From Leucaena leucocephala (Eukaryota; Streptophyta; Magnoliopsida; Fabales; Fabaceae): a stretch of 64,000 nucleotides of DNA. Both the position numbers and the translations under genes were made by a program. The stretch is from the NCBI GenBank assembly GCA_037074615.1, contig CM073518.1, positions 13,654,501 to 13,718,500 of the forward strand. Direction: 5' to 3'. Positions 37,284 to 49,272 of this stretch are shown here, one piece after another. Position 1 is the first letter of the stretch. Each line of letters starts with the position of its first letter. The notes under the pieces are model-generated. The model was given only the letters and a program-made list of their open reading frames with translations, ran no database searches and was not told the origin of the DNA.

Positions 37284-37435
37284 GGGACAAGTTCTATTCA
37301 GTCATCAAAGTCCATGATTTTGAGGTGATTGAATTGAAGGAGGAAGCTACAAGCAAAATGTTCTAAGTCAAAGGCCACCCTTTGAAACTTTACGAGCTTC
37401 CATCGCCACTGATAGCCAGGTTGTTCCTTTCCTAT
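37284..37435 (+). pseudogene. pol: Athila/Tat-like pol C-terminal relic
   Basis: The plus strand reads VIKVHDFEVIELKEEATSKM, a stop, then VKGHPLKLYELPSPLIA. This is the pattern of the last residues of gypsy integrase in Athila/Tat elements (…VTKVF…VE…FKVNG..LK.Y). About 50 codons remain of a polyprotein usually well over 1000 codons, with one in-frame stop. It shows that the element arose by internal deletion of an autonomous parent. Confidence 0.7.
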
Positions 37436-37826
37436 CCTTTACCTGTTACAATTTTTCCTAATACTATTTGCTTGATATTGTGGTTCAATGCTTGGAAAGG
37501 AATGATTCAGTAGGATAGTTTTTATTTTGAGTTTATTTCTGCTTATTCTAGGTTTCTTTCTGTTTCTGCATAATACCCCATCACTAACCATATGCTGCAT
37601 ACTCATTGATTTTTCTTTGAGTCACTTCTCACATGCATGACTTTAGCTTACCCATCCTGTCATATTCGCTTTACTTGTATTGCTTTGCATGACTTGAATG
37701 AGACTGCATGCTTAATTGAAAAATTTGCATTGAGTTGTGTGCTATTTTGCTGTGTTGAAGCTAGTTGACCTTCTGCAGTTCTGTGATTTCTATACTTGTT
37801 GACAGTGAGGACACTGTCAAGTTTAA

Positions 37827-37842
37827 GTGTGGGGGAATAGGA
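37827..37842 (+). other. PPT-like tract inside the element
   Basis: TTAAGTGTGGGGGAAT follows the pol relic. It is almost the same as the true PPT at 39400-39414, so the element has two such tracts about 1.57 kb apart. An internal PPT could be the old end of a shorter parent or a second priming site. Confidence 0.5.
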
Positions 37843-38040
37843 TGTCCTTATCTCTGTGCTAATAATGTTAAAAATCCTTCCATAATTCAATCTTTCATCC
37901 TAAAGATTTTGGTATGTGATTTTAATGTGTGATGAATTGTTGAATAATTGGACCCCCATCCATTCTACACTATTTTAATGGTTGTGTGACAAAAGTTTTG
38001 GGTTTTGAAAAGTATAACATGGTAGTTCCTGTGAATATTG

Positions 38041-38194
38041 GTAGCGACGTCCCTGATTTCAGTCGCGACCTAGAACGAAATTTTGGACTTAGTGCACTCT
38101 CTGTGTTATTTGGTCGCGAATTTAGTGTCATAAGGTCGCGACTCAACCTTTCTGTGTTTGTTGGTCGCGACTGTGAGATTTCACAGGTCGCGAC
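38041..38194 (+). repeat. GTCGCGAC phased array in 3' UTR, 6 sites
   Basis: Starts are 38041 (GTAGCGAC), 38062, 38113 (GTCGCGAA), 38135, 38164 and 38187. Gaps are 21, 51, 22, 29 and 23. The 14-base spacer after 38113 contains AGTGTCA, as does the matching spacer after 33371 in the copia LTR. Confidence 0.9.
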
Positions 38195-38199
38195 CTGAG

Positions 38200-39399
38200 T
38201 GCAAAGTTTATTTACCTTCTCATTGCCTTGTGCAATGCTGTATAGAAGGATTCTGTTTGAACTACTATTGCGTATTTATAAATGATTCATTACCCTATTA
38301 TTTTTCTACCTTGTGCATAAAAGATTTGCAGAAACCATCTTCATACTTGAATTTATTGTTTAAATTTCTTGGAATTTGGAGTGAAAACACCTTAGCTCTA
38401 TAACATGGTTTTAAATGATTATCTTAAAACTTTTAAATCATCATTTAAAGGGTTTTCAGTTGTGATAAGTGTTTTAATGCCTAGTGAATGATGAACTTTG
38501 TTTGAGACTTTGGCTTATGAGCAAAGTAGATCAAAACCCTTGTTGGAAGGATTCTTGGCCTTAAATTTTATATTGAGTGATTATTCAATTGGTTTATATC
38601 CTCTAGAACTTATCTTGGCTCTGAATTGAGAATTACTTGCGCATTTATGAATTGAACATGATAGAGGCATTCATTTCTAAACCCTTTATCCCAAACACAA
38701 ACCCACTCCATATTATATCCTTAGTCACCTCTTTATCCCCATCACTATTCCTTTTTCATCATTTTAGATAGAAAGCAATTTATGCATAAACATCTTTCCA
38801 AGATAAACTTGTAATTCATGTCAAAACTCATTATTATTGTTTTATTGTGCTAGACCATTCTATGTAGAAGGTGCCAAATAAAAAAAAAAAGAAGAAGAAA
38901 ATAAAAAAAGAAAAAGAAAAAAAATGAAAATGATGAAGGCACCATTATAAACTCTTAATTAGCACAATAATCATTTCTGAATCTATAGAGACATGAATTC
39001 AAGTTATATACTCATCATTAAATGCATATAAAACTTTCTATTCTCCATATCCCATTCCATACAGCCCATCTCATTCACTACAACCCTAAAAGACCTCTTG
39101 ATTCTTTGCATAAGTGCTATGTAGTTGCAGAGATTTAGAGCCATTACAAGCATATGGTAGGGTGTTCTCCAATTTGAATCTGAGTGAAAGAACCCTAAGA
39201 ATGAGAGAAAATAGAGAGCTAAACACTTACATCTTTTGAGAGGATCTATTGCGCTCATAGTTGAGGTTAATTTCGTTTAATAGTTGATTACTTGGCATTG
39301 CTCACTTTGTCACTTGTGGATTCCTGAAAGATGGTGGATTAATTGTTTGGATGTTGATTCTAGGTGTGATTCACTTCTTTTTCCAGGAGTACAAAGGTT
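38200..39399 (+). other. 3' UTR of Athila/Tat-like element, non-coding
   Basis: No coding potential is recognised. An almost pure purine run (A with scattered G) lies at about 38879-38938. The short minus-strand ORF at 39004-39258 has no recognisable similarity. Confidence 0.5.
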
Positions 39400-39414
39400 C
39401 AAGTGTGGGGGAAT
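39400..39414 (+). other. Polypurine tract
   Basis: CAAGTGTGGGGGAAT ends at the 3' LTR boundary, the expected place for plus-strand priming. Confidence 0.75.
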
Positions 39415-40893
39415 TAATGAGTCACATTTTTGTATATGGTTTCTAACACACTTTTAAGAGTTTATTGTAACTTTACCATTCATTTCATGCCTTAAAGTGT
39501 ACTTTTGTGTACTACATGATTGTGCATGGCAATATGCTAATTATAGTATAAAATGGTAAAATAACTTCTCCAAACTGCACATATGTTGTTATCTATTGAT
39601 TTGAACATTTACTTTGAGCTTCTATGATGAATTGCAGGTATCTAGGAGGAGAGCAAGTACCAGGAAAGAAATCACAAGTTAAGAAAATGAATATCACGCC
39701 TCTGCCTTATTTGGTCGCGACCAAAAGTATCCGTGGTCGCGACCTGAAGCATTCTCTCGGGCTACTATTTTGTGATCACAGGTCGCGACCAAAAATGGAT
39801 CTGGTCGCGACCAAAGAAGACAGACGCGAAGCTGTGCGTTTCTGATTAGGTTAACTTGCGTTTAAAAGACATGGGAAGCCAGCATTCGGCGGAGGCATTC
39901 CATTTTCATTCCAGCCGCGCAGAGGAAAACCAGAGTAGGGTTCTGGACCTGATTAGGTCTGGAACCCATACTCACACACTCCATTTCCATCTTCCACTTC
40001 CTCCAGACGTTTTCTCACCTCCATCCTCCATATTTCCATTGCTTCTTCATGGCACCACTTCTGGACAGCGATTGCAGTGCAGCAGAGTTCATGAGAGGCT
40101 AAACCCCTAGTCTCTTGGTGATTGATTTCGTATTCTTGAGCTCAGGAGTTTAATTGGGGAGTTTCTTCTGTTCTAATTTGCATCTTGTCGTATTGTGTTT
40201 GCTGCTAGATCTAGGGTTTGCATGATATGAACAAGCTTTGAATATCGATTGATAATTCTCATTTTAGACAGTGTAATTTGCCTTGGATGTTTTGAATGCT
40301 GGGATTTTATTATAATACTTCAGTTGTGATTTTAAGATAGTTGAATGGTTGTCAACGATTGTTGTTAATTGATTCGATTGCTTGAAATCTAGGGTTAGTC
40401 GATCGACGCTCACTTGAGGGCATTCTTTACAATCTGATTTGAATTGCACACTAAGTGGTACAATTAACAGTTCACTAATATTCTTTAAGCTAGCTTTGAT
40501 CAAAGGAGTTTAAAGAATGTTAAGGTTCTGGACTCAATCGATCGATTGAGGTTCATCTTACACAAGACTTAGTGATTTCGAACTCCAAATGAATTGAGAG
40601 TAAGGATAGATATATGTTTTCATCATCAAGAGGCTGTCATAATAAATCCATTTCATCTATACAAAAACACAAAAACATGTATTTTACTGCACCTTTATTT
40701 TCTGCACCCAACAAAACCCCAAAACCATTTACCCTCAACTCAGGTTTTCAATGAATTTAACATCCAATTTGCTAGGATTCCTTTAGAAAGGCTCCTTGAG
40801 AAGAACGATAGGGTTGTGCCTTATACTATATTATTAGGGTGCAATTCACTTAATTTTGATGGCTCGGACTGCGACAATCCGAAGCTCTCATCA
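39415..40893 (+). repeat. 3' LTR of Athila/Tat-like element
   Basis: This is a 1479-bp copy offset by 4306 bp from the 5' LTR. It starts TAATGAG where the 5' LTR has TGATGAG. GTCGCGAC sites are at 39714, 39736, 39782 and 39804. Confidence 0.95.
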
Positions 40894-41661
40894 CACCTCT
40901 ATCATTGATTTCTCTGATGAGATGAAATCTCCTGAGTATATGCTTGGTCCTTTGATGTGACCTAGGCTCTTTGGCCTGTGCAATGGCACCACTATTGTCA
41001 CAGAACAAAGTTTTCGGATCTGAGATGGTAGGTATCACCCCTAGTTCAGTAATGAACTTCCTGATCCAAACGGCCTCCTTAGCTGCATCAGATGCTGCTA
41101 TATACTCGACTTCCGTTGCAGAATCTACTACAGTGCTCTGCTTGGAGCTCTTCCAGCTTACTGCTCCATTATTCAGGAGGAATACGTATCCAGATTACGA
41201 TTTTTGGTCATCCTGGTCAATTTGGAAACTTGCATCTGTGTAACCAGTTACACAGAGCTCGTCATCCAATCCACCATAGACCAAGAATAAGTCCTTAGTC
41301 CTTCTCAAGTACTTAAGGATATTCTTGACAGCAGTCCAATGGCTCTCACCGGGGTCCTATTGATATATGCTAGTCATACTTAAGGCAAACGAGACATCCG
41401 GTCGAGTACATAACATGGCATACATGATGGATCCTATGGCCGAGGCATATGGAACCTTACTCATGCGACCTCGCTGATCAGGTGTACTAGGACACAAATC
41501 CTTGCTCAGGTGAATACCATGAGACATGGGTATGAAACCCCTCTTTGATTCCTGCATACTGAACCTATGCAGTATCTTGTCTATATATGTGCTCTGACTG
41601 AGTCCTAGAAGCCTTTTGGATCTATCTCTATAGATCTAATTCCTAGGATGTAGGTGGCTTC
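40894..41661 (-). pseudogene. pol: Copia RT end and RNase H fragment
   Basis: Minus-strand frames give SMQESKRGFIPMSHG, YASAIGSIMYAMLCTRPDVS and later TLFCDNSGAIAQAKEPRSHQ, all standard copia RNase H blocks. DNSG holds a catalytic aspartate. One frameshift from single-base loss is seen near 41630, and the frame changes again near 41350. It is bounded by the Athila/Tat-like insertion on the left and the gag-only array on the right, both inserted directly into coding sequence. Confidence 0.88.
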
Positions 41662-44238
41662 TGAAACATCCTCCCTTAGACCCCTCAGAGTACACTTACG
41701 GAAGCGATATTAGCTTGATTATATCTTAACTTAAGCCCAAAAATTCAAAATTTCACTCTTAAGTTCCTTATTCTGGACCTTTAATTTGAAAACTGATTAA
41801 TCTCGTTCTACACATCCAAATAAGGTTTATTACCTATCCACGGAATGCCCCAGATGTGTACTACTGGCTCACCAAATTTCATAGCCAAACTCCTCCGTTT
41901 ACTAGGTCAAACTGAGGTCAGAACACTGCTACCTCAAGACCTGCGAATTTCTCCCTTAATTCCCCATTCACAAATTGAACATGCCAAACAACATTTATTA
42001 TTAAATAATAAAATGTCATACAACAAGGCATACAGCGAATTCTCATATTTCTATTACATCTTTTCCTGCCTAAAATCCGGCAGCATAACTGCTACAATTC
42101 TTCTTTAGAAAGTAACCGATGTTGTACCGATTCGGTAATTCCCTCATGAGAACTACCATTCTACGTAGTACCCAGGAAAGACTGGATGAACCTGCTGGGT
42201 CCACTCACTTCCAGCCTCCTTAGACAGCACTACGTACACAGTACGTATCAGTTCCTTTCCCTGTTCCTGCTTCCTTGCCGGAATTTCGGCAGCATAACGG
42301 CGTCTCTTAAAATTTCCAGATTTTATTTTGACAGAACCTCCCCTGTAATGTTATATATGGGAATGAGATTCGGGGGAATCTCAGTAGTAATAATCATAAC
42401 AATATATGTAATGCAGAGTGACAGTGCTTGCTTGTGATTGTGTACAGATAAGTATGCTGCGTGCTTCCATACTCAATAACATATGATCATAGCATTGCAG
42501 TAGAGCTTCAGGCATAACATATAAGACAACAATCCAACCAAACAATAGCACAACAAATCACAAAGACATTACATAAGAGCTAGGATTAGTTACTACCTCA
42601 AAAGAAAAACTCCAGAACTTCTATACTGCTTCCAACTTCACCAGAACTTCCTTACTTCTTTCTTTCTCCTTCTCTCTCTTCTTTCTCTCTCTTTCTCTTG
42701 CCAAAACCGTGCATAATGAAGGCAAAGGGGGGGTATTTATAGTTTTGGTCAATGGCATTCTTGTAATTACCATAAACTTTGATCCTGCGGTCCTGGTTTT
42801 TCCTGGATTTTCCTATTTTCTTTAATTTCCTTTTACTGCATCATCAGTGCCACCTCAGGGGACACCTCAGCAGCTGACTCATCGCCACATTTTCCACATG
42901 CCTAAATTCCCTGGACACCTCAGCAGCTGACTCAGCATGCTGACTCACCGGTCCAGTCTCCTGCCTCGTAATGCGTGCCCTCAACTTTATCTGCTTTCTG
43001 CAGACTAATGCCATGTGGCGACTGGAAGAGACCTTGCACGCTTCCCAATGCCACCCAGATAAGTCCCTGACTTTATCTGATCACCTCCTCGGTTTTCGTG
43101 CCAACCGAGTAATTTTACTTTACTGAAAAGTCATTAAATCCTTATTTTAATGCCACTTTTCCCCCTGAATCACTGGGCCTGCGTTTTTGGGCCTGGAAAT
43201 ATCATCTTGGGTCTCTGATCCAGCCCAAGTACTCTGATGGCACGATTCCCAAGAAACACCCCTTGGCAAATTACCAAAATGCCCTTAGTCTCTCTTTCTT
43301 TACTTTATTAGGTCTAGGGGCATTATTGTCTTTTTCCATCTTACCAGAGTATTCTTTGACCCTGGTCAACTATCCAGATAACTTCCCTGGACTGTCTAAC
43401 CTTAGGCAAATGACCAAAATACCCTTTACTCATTCTTCAGCTGTTCTATAACACAGGGGCATTTTCGTCATTTCGCACCTTTTTCCCGGACACCGGCCCC
43501 TTTTACCACTGGACTGATCTAATGGGCCTGGGCCTTCCCTGGTGTCACTAAAGCCTTAGAAACACTATATGGCCTCCTGGCCACAGTCCGATCATCCCTA
43601 TCGGAACTGCTTTTCTTTTACCGATTATAACTGTAAATTCCCATCTTCCGGAATTTTTACAGAAAAATCGGGACCTCAAATCAAAATTCTGTGACTCCTC
43701 ATTCAACCCGGAATCCTTTTCTCTATCTCCCGGTATTTTCAGATATTTTATCCGGACCGGGCTGTTTTGGCCTGAAAAAGCACTCACGTGCACACTTTTC
43801 CAAAATGACCATTTTACCCCTGGTCATATTTCTAATTCTTTCATACACATAGAGACCTCATATGCACATTTCACAGTTCAGTGAAATGATCAGCATAATT
43901 TTCTCTATTTTCTGGCAAAATATGGTACTCATCGGCTACCAGCCCAATCTTTCCCATAATTACGATTTTGCCCCTGCATTCTCTTTCTGGCCTCATTACT
44001 CATCTTCTCATCCTTCATCTTAAGTTCTAGAAATTCTCTTTCAATAACTCATCCCTTAAACTCTTCGAGAGTCATCATTACTTGAAAGGCTCGACAACCC
44101 GCCCATATCAGGTTATCTTACACAGGAGCCAGCCCATATCAAGCTACCTGCAGAATTCCTAGGCTTAAGACTTAGGATATTCCTCACATTCCTCATTTTG
44201 AACCTAGGTGAACTAGACCCAAAAATTGGGATGTTACA
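41662..44238 (-). repeat. Array LTR 1 (leftmost)
   Basis: It starts TGAAACATCC and ends GGATGTTACA on the plus strand. It has private bases T, C and C at 41826, 42077 and 42279 where the other three LTRs have C, T and T. It shares G, C and G at 42975, 43087 and 43349 with LTR 4 only. A TATA box, complementary strand, is at 42734-42741. ORFs at 41845, 42186, 43263 and 43548 recur in all LTR copies without recognisable similarity. Confidence 0.95.
42734..42741 (-). promoter_or_regulatory. LTR TATA box (also at +4552, +9104, +13656)
   Basis: TATTTATA after seven G on the plus strand is the complement of TATAAATACCCCCCC. It is repeated at 47286, 51838 and 56390, so each unit has its own candidate promoter reading toward the gag ORF of the next unit to the left. 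Confidence 0.6.
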
Positions 44239-44720
44239 ATTCTCCTCCCCTTTTAAAAATTTCGTCCTCGAAATTTTAAGGGATACCTCATCTTTCCTGA
44301 AGAGAACTTCTTACTGATCTATACAGCTATGTGATTCTTATAACGCAGTCATATCTATAACCAGTAAGATATCCCTCTCCGTCTTATTCGCACTCCAGTG
44401 ATGGTCTAGAGGAGCAACAGCTTGGTCCCAGACCTTCCACATGGATTCTTAGCAACTAACATCTTTCATTATAGTTGCTTACAGCTATCCATGTTCTAAC
44501 CCCTCATACAGCAACCTCATCACTGAGTTAAGACAGATTTATTATCTTACTACTTATTTCTCATGACTTGTTACAATAACCACATTCTCTAGATCAGAAA
44601 GGAACTCTTCATTAATCACATCATTTACATCTAGGCATACAGTTCTTATAGCTAAGTCGCCCTTACAGCTATGGTTCTTCTTAACCATTTTTAGGGTCGA
44701 CCTCAGGGGATTTGGAGACT
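44239..44720 (-). other. Array interior 1: PPT and post-gag non-coding region
   Basis: AAAAGGGGAGGAGAAT on the minus strand (44239-44254) is the PPT next to the LTR. The remaining ~465 bp after the gag stop has no protease or RT, so pol is wholly deleted. The same layout recurs at 48791-49272 and 53343-53824. Confidence 0.7.
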
Positions 44721-45944
44721 CTATTCGAAAAAAATGGAAAATACTCTTCCTGTTGTCTTTGGCCTAGGGACGTCAGCATTCTTAGGGCAAACTCTTGCAA
44801 AGTGACCCTTCTCGCCACAAATGAAACAGCCGCTTTGCCCTGCTCGACACTCCCTTGTGCCGTGGTTCTTTCCACATCTTTGACATCTTTGTCCTCCAAC
44901 CTGATCCTCACCTTGATCAGTCCCCTGCCTAAACTGTTGCCTCTTTCTCTTGTTATTATTATTATTATTATTATTGGCTTCATAACTTGAGCTACCTCCC
45001 AGAGTGCTCCTAGCTAATGCTTCTTTTCCTCTTACCTCTGACTTAGCCACCTCCTTGCTCCTTACGCTGTTCCCGGTTGCTGCATGATTGTTCATACTTC
45101 TTTCTGTCAATCTGCAGACTTCTACCGCTCTATTGAACTGCGTAAGTTGCTGAGGAATTATTCTTTCCTTTAGGGTACTGCTCAGACCCTCTACTAATCT
45201 CTTTGTCGACCATTCTTCGTCCTCCATTCTTCTAAGGTATGTGGAATAGTACGACAACCGGAGATACTTAGCCAAATACTCATCGAATGGCTCCTTCTCT
45301 CCCTGCTTTAGAGTAAGGAACTCAACTTCCTTCGCGTCCCTCACCGACTGGGGAAAGTATTTTTCCCTACACTGTCCCAGAAATACTTCCCATGTAACTG
45401 GGATTCCTTTTGCTTGAAGAATAAGCTCGATATTCCTCCACCATCTTCGTGCATCCTTCTCTAGCTTGAAAATGGCCAGCCGGGCTTTTCTTCCTGATGG
45501 GCAATCTAGCACCTCAAAAATCTTCTCAAGCTGATCTATCCAATCCTCAGCTACTTGCACGTCAAATGTCCCCTCAAACGTCGGAGGATTGTACTTTTGG
45601 AACCGCTCCATCCATTGCTGAATGCTATTAAGATCTGCCACTGGATCCTCTATTCTCGACTGCCCATTATTCGGAGGAACTCCTGATATCCCTTCTGCTG
45701 GTCTATTAGGGGTCTGCAATTGATTAACTATAGCTGTAAGAGTAGCTATAGTGGCATCTCTTTCTTGATCTCGACGAACTTGTTCCGCCCTCATTTCTTC
45801 CATCATCCTCTGCTGCTGTTCTAGCCTAGTAAGGATGACTTGCATAGGATTTACCTCATTGGAGTTGCCGGCTTCCTCTACGTGTGGCTCCTCCACTTGA
45901 GTTCTACGTCCTCGTCTCGTGTTCACCATCTGGTTCCTTGTCAA
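44721..45944 (-). CDS. gag: Ty3/gypsy Gag, copy 1, 407 aa
   Basis: This is an intact Gag, the capsid/nucleocapsid protein that packages retrotransposon RNA in cytoplasmic particles. Residues ~35-78 look coiled-coil and rich in Q, R and E. Residues ~110-285 are the retrotransposon Gag core (WIDQLEKIFEVLDCP, RRWWRN, TWEVFLGQCREKYFP). A run of eight Asn, 324-331, comes from an ATT microsatellite. Two zinc knuckles follow: C354-C357-H361-C366, and the CCHC knuckle C373-C376-H381-C386. A few residues after the knuckles the frame stops where pol should begin. The ATG used is the first; a second Met lies at residue 6. The protein looks functional and could be made if the LTR is active. The chromovirus-like lineage is an inference. 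Confidence 0.93.
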   Translation of the reverse strand: MTRNQMVNTRRGRRTQVEEPHVEEAGNSNEVNPMQVILTRLEQQQRMMEEMRAEQVRRDQERDATIATLTAIVNQLQTPNRPAEGISGVPPNNGQSRIEDPVADLNSIQQWMERFQKYNPPTFEGTFDVQVAEDWIDQLEKIFEVLDCPSGRKARLAIFKLEKDARRWWRNIELILQAKGIPVTWEVFLGQCREKYFPQSVRDAKEVEFLTLKQGEKEPFDEYLAKYLRLSYYSTYLRRMEDEEWSTKRLVEGLSSTLKERIIPQQLTQFNRAVEVCRLTERSMNNHAATGNSVRSKEVAKSEVRGKEALARSTLGGSSSYEANNNNNNNNKRKRQQFRQGTDQGEDQVGGQRCQRCGKNHGTRECRAGQSGCFICGEKGHFARVCPKNADVPRPKTTGRVFSIFFE

Positions 45945-46198
45945 TCAGAAAAGAAAAGTGAACACATAACATTGTACTACTTACTCATCTAGGGGATTTT
46001 ACCTCCACTGGGCTTTTCTAAACCTCTATGTACTCTAGGGAAATAACATTTCTAAATAAGAGTATCACTAAGCCAGAACCTTCTGTTCTATGCTAGAATC
46101 TTACGCTCGGAGCCAGAACCCTTTGTTCTGTGCTAACCTTATTCTGTACTATCACCGTAAATTATCTATTCAGAGCATTTCCTAAGCCAGAATCTGTT

Positions 46199-46210
46199 GC
46201 TCTGATACCA
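46199..46210 (-). other. PBS of array interior 1, initiator tRNA-Met
   Basis: GCTCTGATACCA lies three bases from LTR 2. Identical sites are at 50751-50762 and 55303-55314, so every interior keeps its priming signal. Confidence 0.92.
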
Positions 46211-46213
46211 AAA

Positions 46214-48790
46214 TGAAACATCCTCCCTTAGACCCCTCAGAGTACACTTACGGAAGCGATATTAGCTTGATTATATCTTAACTTAAGCCCAAAAATTCAA
46301 AATTTCACTCTTAAGTTCCTTATTCTGGACCTTTAATTTGAAAACTGATTAATCTCGTTCTACACATCCAAATAAGGCTTATTACCTATCCACGGAATGC
46401 CCCAGATGTGTACTACTGGCTCACCAAATTTCATAGCCAAACTCCTCCGTTTACTAGGTCAAACTGAGGTCAGAACACTGCTACCTCAAGACCTGCGAAT
46501 TTCTCCCTTAATTCCCCATTCACAAATTGAACATGCCAAACAACATTTATTATTAAATAATAAAATGTCATACAACAAGGCATACAGCGAATTCTCATAT
46601 TTCTATTACATCTTTTCCTGCCTAAAATTCGGCAGCATAACTGCTACAATTCTTCTTTAGAAAGTAACCGATGTTGTACCGATTCGGTAATTCCCTCATG
46701 AGAACTACCATTCTACGTAGTACCCAGGAAAGACTGGATGAACCTGCTGGGTCCACTCACTTCCAGCCTCCTTAGACAGCACTACGTACACAGTACGTAT
46801 CAGTTCCTTTCCCTGTTCCTGCTTCCTTGCTGGAATTTCGGCAGCATAACGGCGTCTCTTAAAATTTCCAGATTTTATTTTGACAGAACCTCCCCTGTAA
46901 TGTTATATATGGGAATGAGATTCGGGGGAATCTCAGTAGTAATAATCATAACAATATATGTAATGCAGAGTGACAGTGCTTGCTTGTGATTGTGTACAGA
47001 TAAGTATGCTGCGTGCTTCCATACTCAATAACATATGATCATAGCATTGCAGTAGAGCTTCAGGCATAACATATAAGACAACAATCCAACCAAACAATAG
47101 CACAACAAATCACAAAGACATTACATAAGAGCTAGGATTAGTTACTACCTCAAAAGAAAAACTCCAGAACTTCTATACTGCTTCCAACTTCACCAGAACT
47201 TCCTTACTTCTTTCTTTCTCCTTCTCTCTCTTCTTTCTCTCTCTTTCTCTTGCCAAAACCGTGCATAATGAAGGCAAAGGGGGGGTATTTATAGTTTTGG
47301 TCAATGGCATTCTTGTAATTACCATAAACTTTGATCCTGCGGTCCTGGTTTTTCCTGGATTTTCCTATTTTCTTTAATTTCCTTTTACTGCATCATCAGT
47401 GCCACCTCAGGGGACACCTCAGCAGCTGACTCATCGCCACATTTTCCACATGCCTAAATTCCCTGGACACCTCAGCAGCTGACTCAGCATGCTGACTCAC
47501 CGGTCCAGTCTCCTGCCTCGTAATGCATGCCCTCAACTTTATCTGCTTTCTGCAGACTAATGCCATGTGGCGACTGGAAGAGACCTTGCACGCTTCCCAA
47601 TGCCACCCAGATAAGTCCCTGACTTTATCTGATCACCTTCTCGGTTTTCGTGCCAACCGAGTAATTTTACTTTACTGAAAAGTCATTAAATCCTTATTTT
47701 AATGCCACTTTTCCCCCTGAATCACTGGGCCTGCGTTTTTGGGCCTGGAAATATCATCTTGGGTCTCTGATCCAGCCCAAGTACTCTGATGGCACGATTC
47801 CCAAGAAACACCCCTTGGCAAATTACCAAAATGCCCTTAGTCTCTCTTTCTTTACTTTATTAGGTCTAGGGGCATTATTGTCTTTTTCCATCTTACCAGA
47901 ATATTCTTTGACCCTGGTCAACTATCCAGATAACTTCCCTGGACTGTCTAACCTTAGGCAAATGACCAAAATACCCTTTACTCATTCTTCAGCTGTTCTA
48001 TAACACAGGGGCATTTTCGTCATTTCGCACCTTTTTCCCGGACACCGGCCCCTTTTACCACTGGACTGATCTAATGGGCCTGGGCCTTCCCTGGTGTCAC
48101 TAAAGCCTTAGAAACACTATATGGCCTCCTGGCCACAGTCCGATCATCCCTATCGGAACTGCTTTTCTTTTACCGATTATAACTGTAAATTCCCATCTTC
48201 CGGAATTTTTACAGAAAAATCGGGACCTCAAATCAAAATTCTGTGACTCCTCATTCAACCCGGAATCCTTTTCTCTATCTCCCGGTATTTTCAGATATTT
48301 TATCCGGACCGGGCTGTTTTGGCCTGAAAAAGCACTCACGTGCACACTTTTCCAAAATGACCATTTTACCCCTGGTCATATTTCTAATTCTTTCATACAC
48401 ATAGAGACCTCATATGCACATTTCACAGTTCAGTGAAATGATCAGCATAATTTTCTCTATTTTCTGGCAAAATATGGTACTCATCGGCTACCAGCCCAAT
48501 CTTTCCCATAATTACGATTTTGCCCCTGCATTCTCTTTCTGGCCTCATTACTCATCTTCTCATCCTTCATCTTAAGTTCTAGAAATTCTCTTTCAATAAC
48601 TCATCCCTTAAACTCTTCGAGAGTCATCATTACTTGAAAGGCTCGACAACCCGCCCATATCAGGTTATCTTACACAGGAGCCAGCCCATATCAAGCTACC
48701 TGCAGAATTCCTAGGCTTAAGACTTAGGATATTCCTCACATTCCTCATTTTGAACCTAGGTGAACTAGACCCAAAAATTGGGATGTTACA
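46214..48790 (-). repeat. Array LTR 2
   Basis: At the six variable positions I found it has C, T, T, A, T, A, the same as LTR 3. It is therefore the sister copy of LTR 3. Confidence 0.95.
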
Positions 48791-49272
48791 ATTCTCCTCC
48801 CCTTTTAAAAATTTCGTCCTCGAAATTTTAAGGGATACCTCATCTTTCCTGAAGAGAACTTCTTACTGATCTATACAGCTATGTGATTCTTATAACGCAG
48901 TCATATCTATAACCAGTAAGATATCCCTCTCCGTCTTATTCGCACTCCAGTGATGGTCTAGAGGAGCAACAGCTTGGTCCCAGACCTTCCACATGGATTC
49001 TTAGCAACTAACATCTTTCATTATAGTTGCTTACAGCTATCCATGTTCTAACCCCTCATACAGCAACCTCATCACTGAGTTAAGACAGATTTATTATCTT
49101 ACTACTTATTTCTCATGACTTGTTACAATAACCACATTCTCTAGATCAGAAAGGAACTCTTCATTAATCACATCATTTACATCTAGGCATACAGTTCTTA
49201 TAGCTAAGTCGCCCTTACAGCTATGGTTCTTCTTAACCATTTTTAGGGTCGACCTCAGGGGATTTGGAGACT
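48791..49272 (-). other. Array interior 2: PPT and post-gag non-coding region
   Basis: I see no difference from interior 1 over this stretch; it has the same PPT and the same absence of pol. Confidence 0.7.

Larger units (their letters stand above)
35109..40893 (+). mobile_element. Young non-autonomous Athila/Tat-like LTR retrotransposon, TSD CACCT
   Basis: This 5785-bp element has 1479-bp LTRs at each end, a tRNA-Asp-type PBS after the first and a PPT before the second. CACCT flanks it at 35104-35108 and 40894-40898, and excision restores the copia RNase H frame. By eye the LTRs differ at two positions only (35110 G versus 39416 A; 36330 A versus 40636 G), so insertion is recent. The 2.8-kb interior has no gag or pol apart from a pol C-terminal relic, so movement would need proteins from a relative. 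GTCGCGAC modules occur in LTRs, leader and 3' UTR. Confidence 0.93.

Noticed and set aside
36882..37290. Overlapping plus and minus ORFs of about 100 codons across the leader array
   Set aside because: Open frames are expected in a 51-bp tandem repeat without stops. The peptides are repeats of the same few residues (SRPL, VATQ) and lie in a retrotransposon leader.
43548..43793. 81-codon minus-strand ORF repeated in all four array LTRs
   Set aside because: It is repeated only because the LTRs are nearly identical. No domain is seen, and it is not open in the related solo LTR at 22481-26098 as far as I can read.
44712..44990. Plus-strand ORF of 92 codons overlapping gag
   Set aside because: It is the shadow of the Gag zinc-knuckle and poly-Asn region on the other strand.
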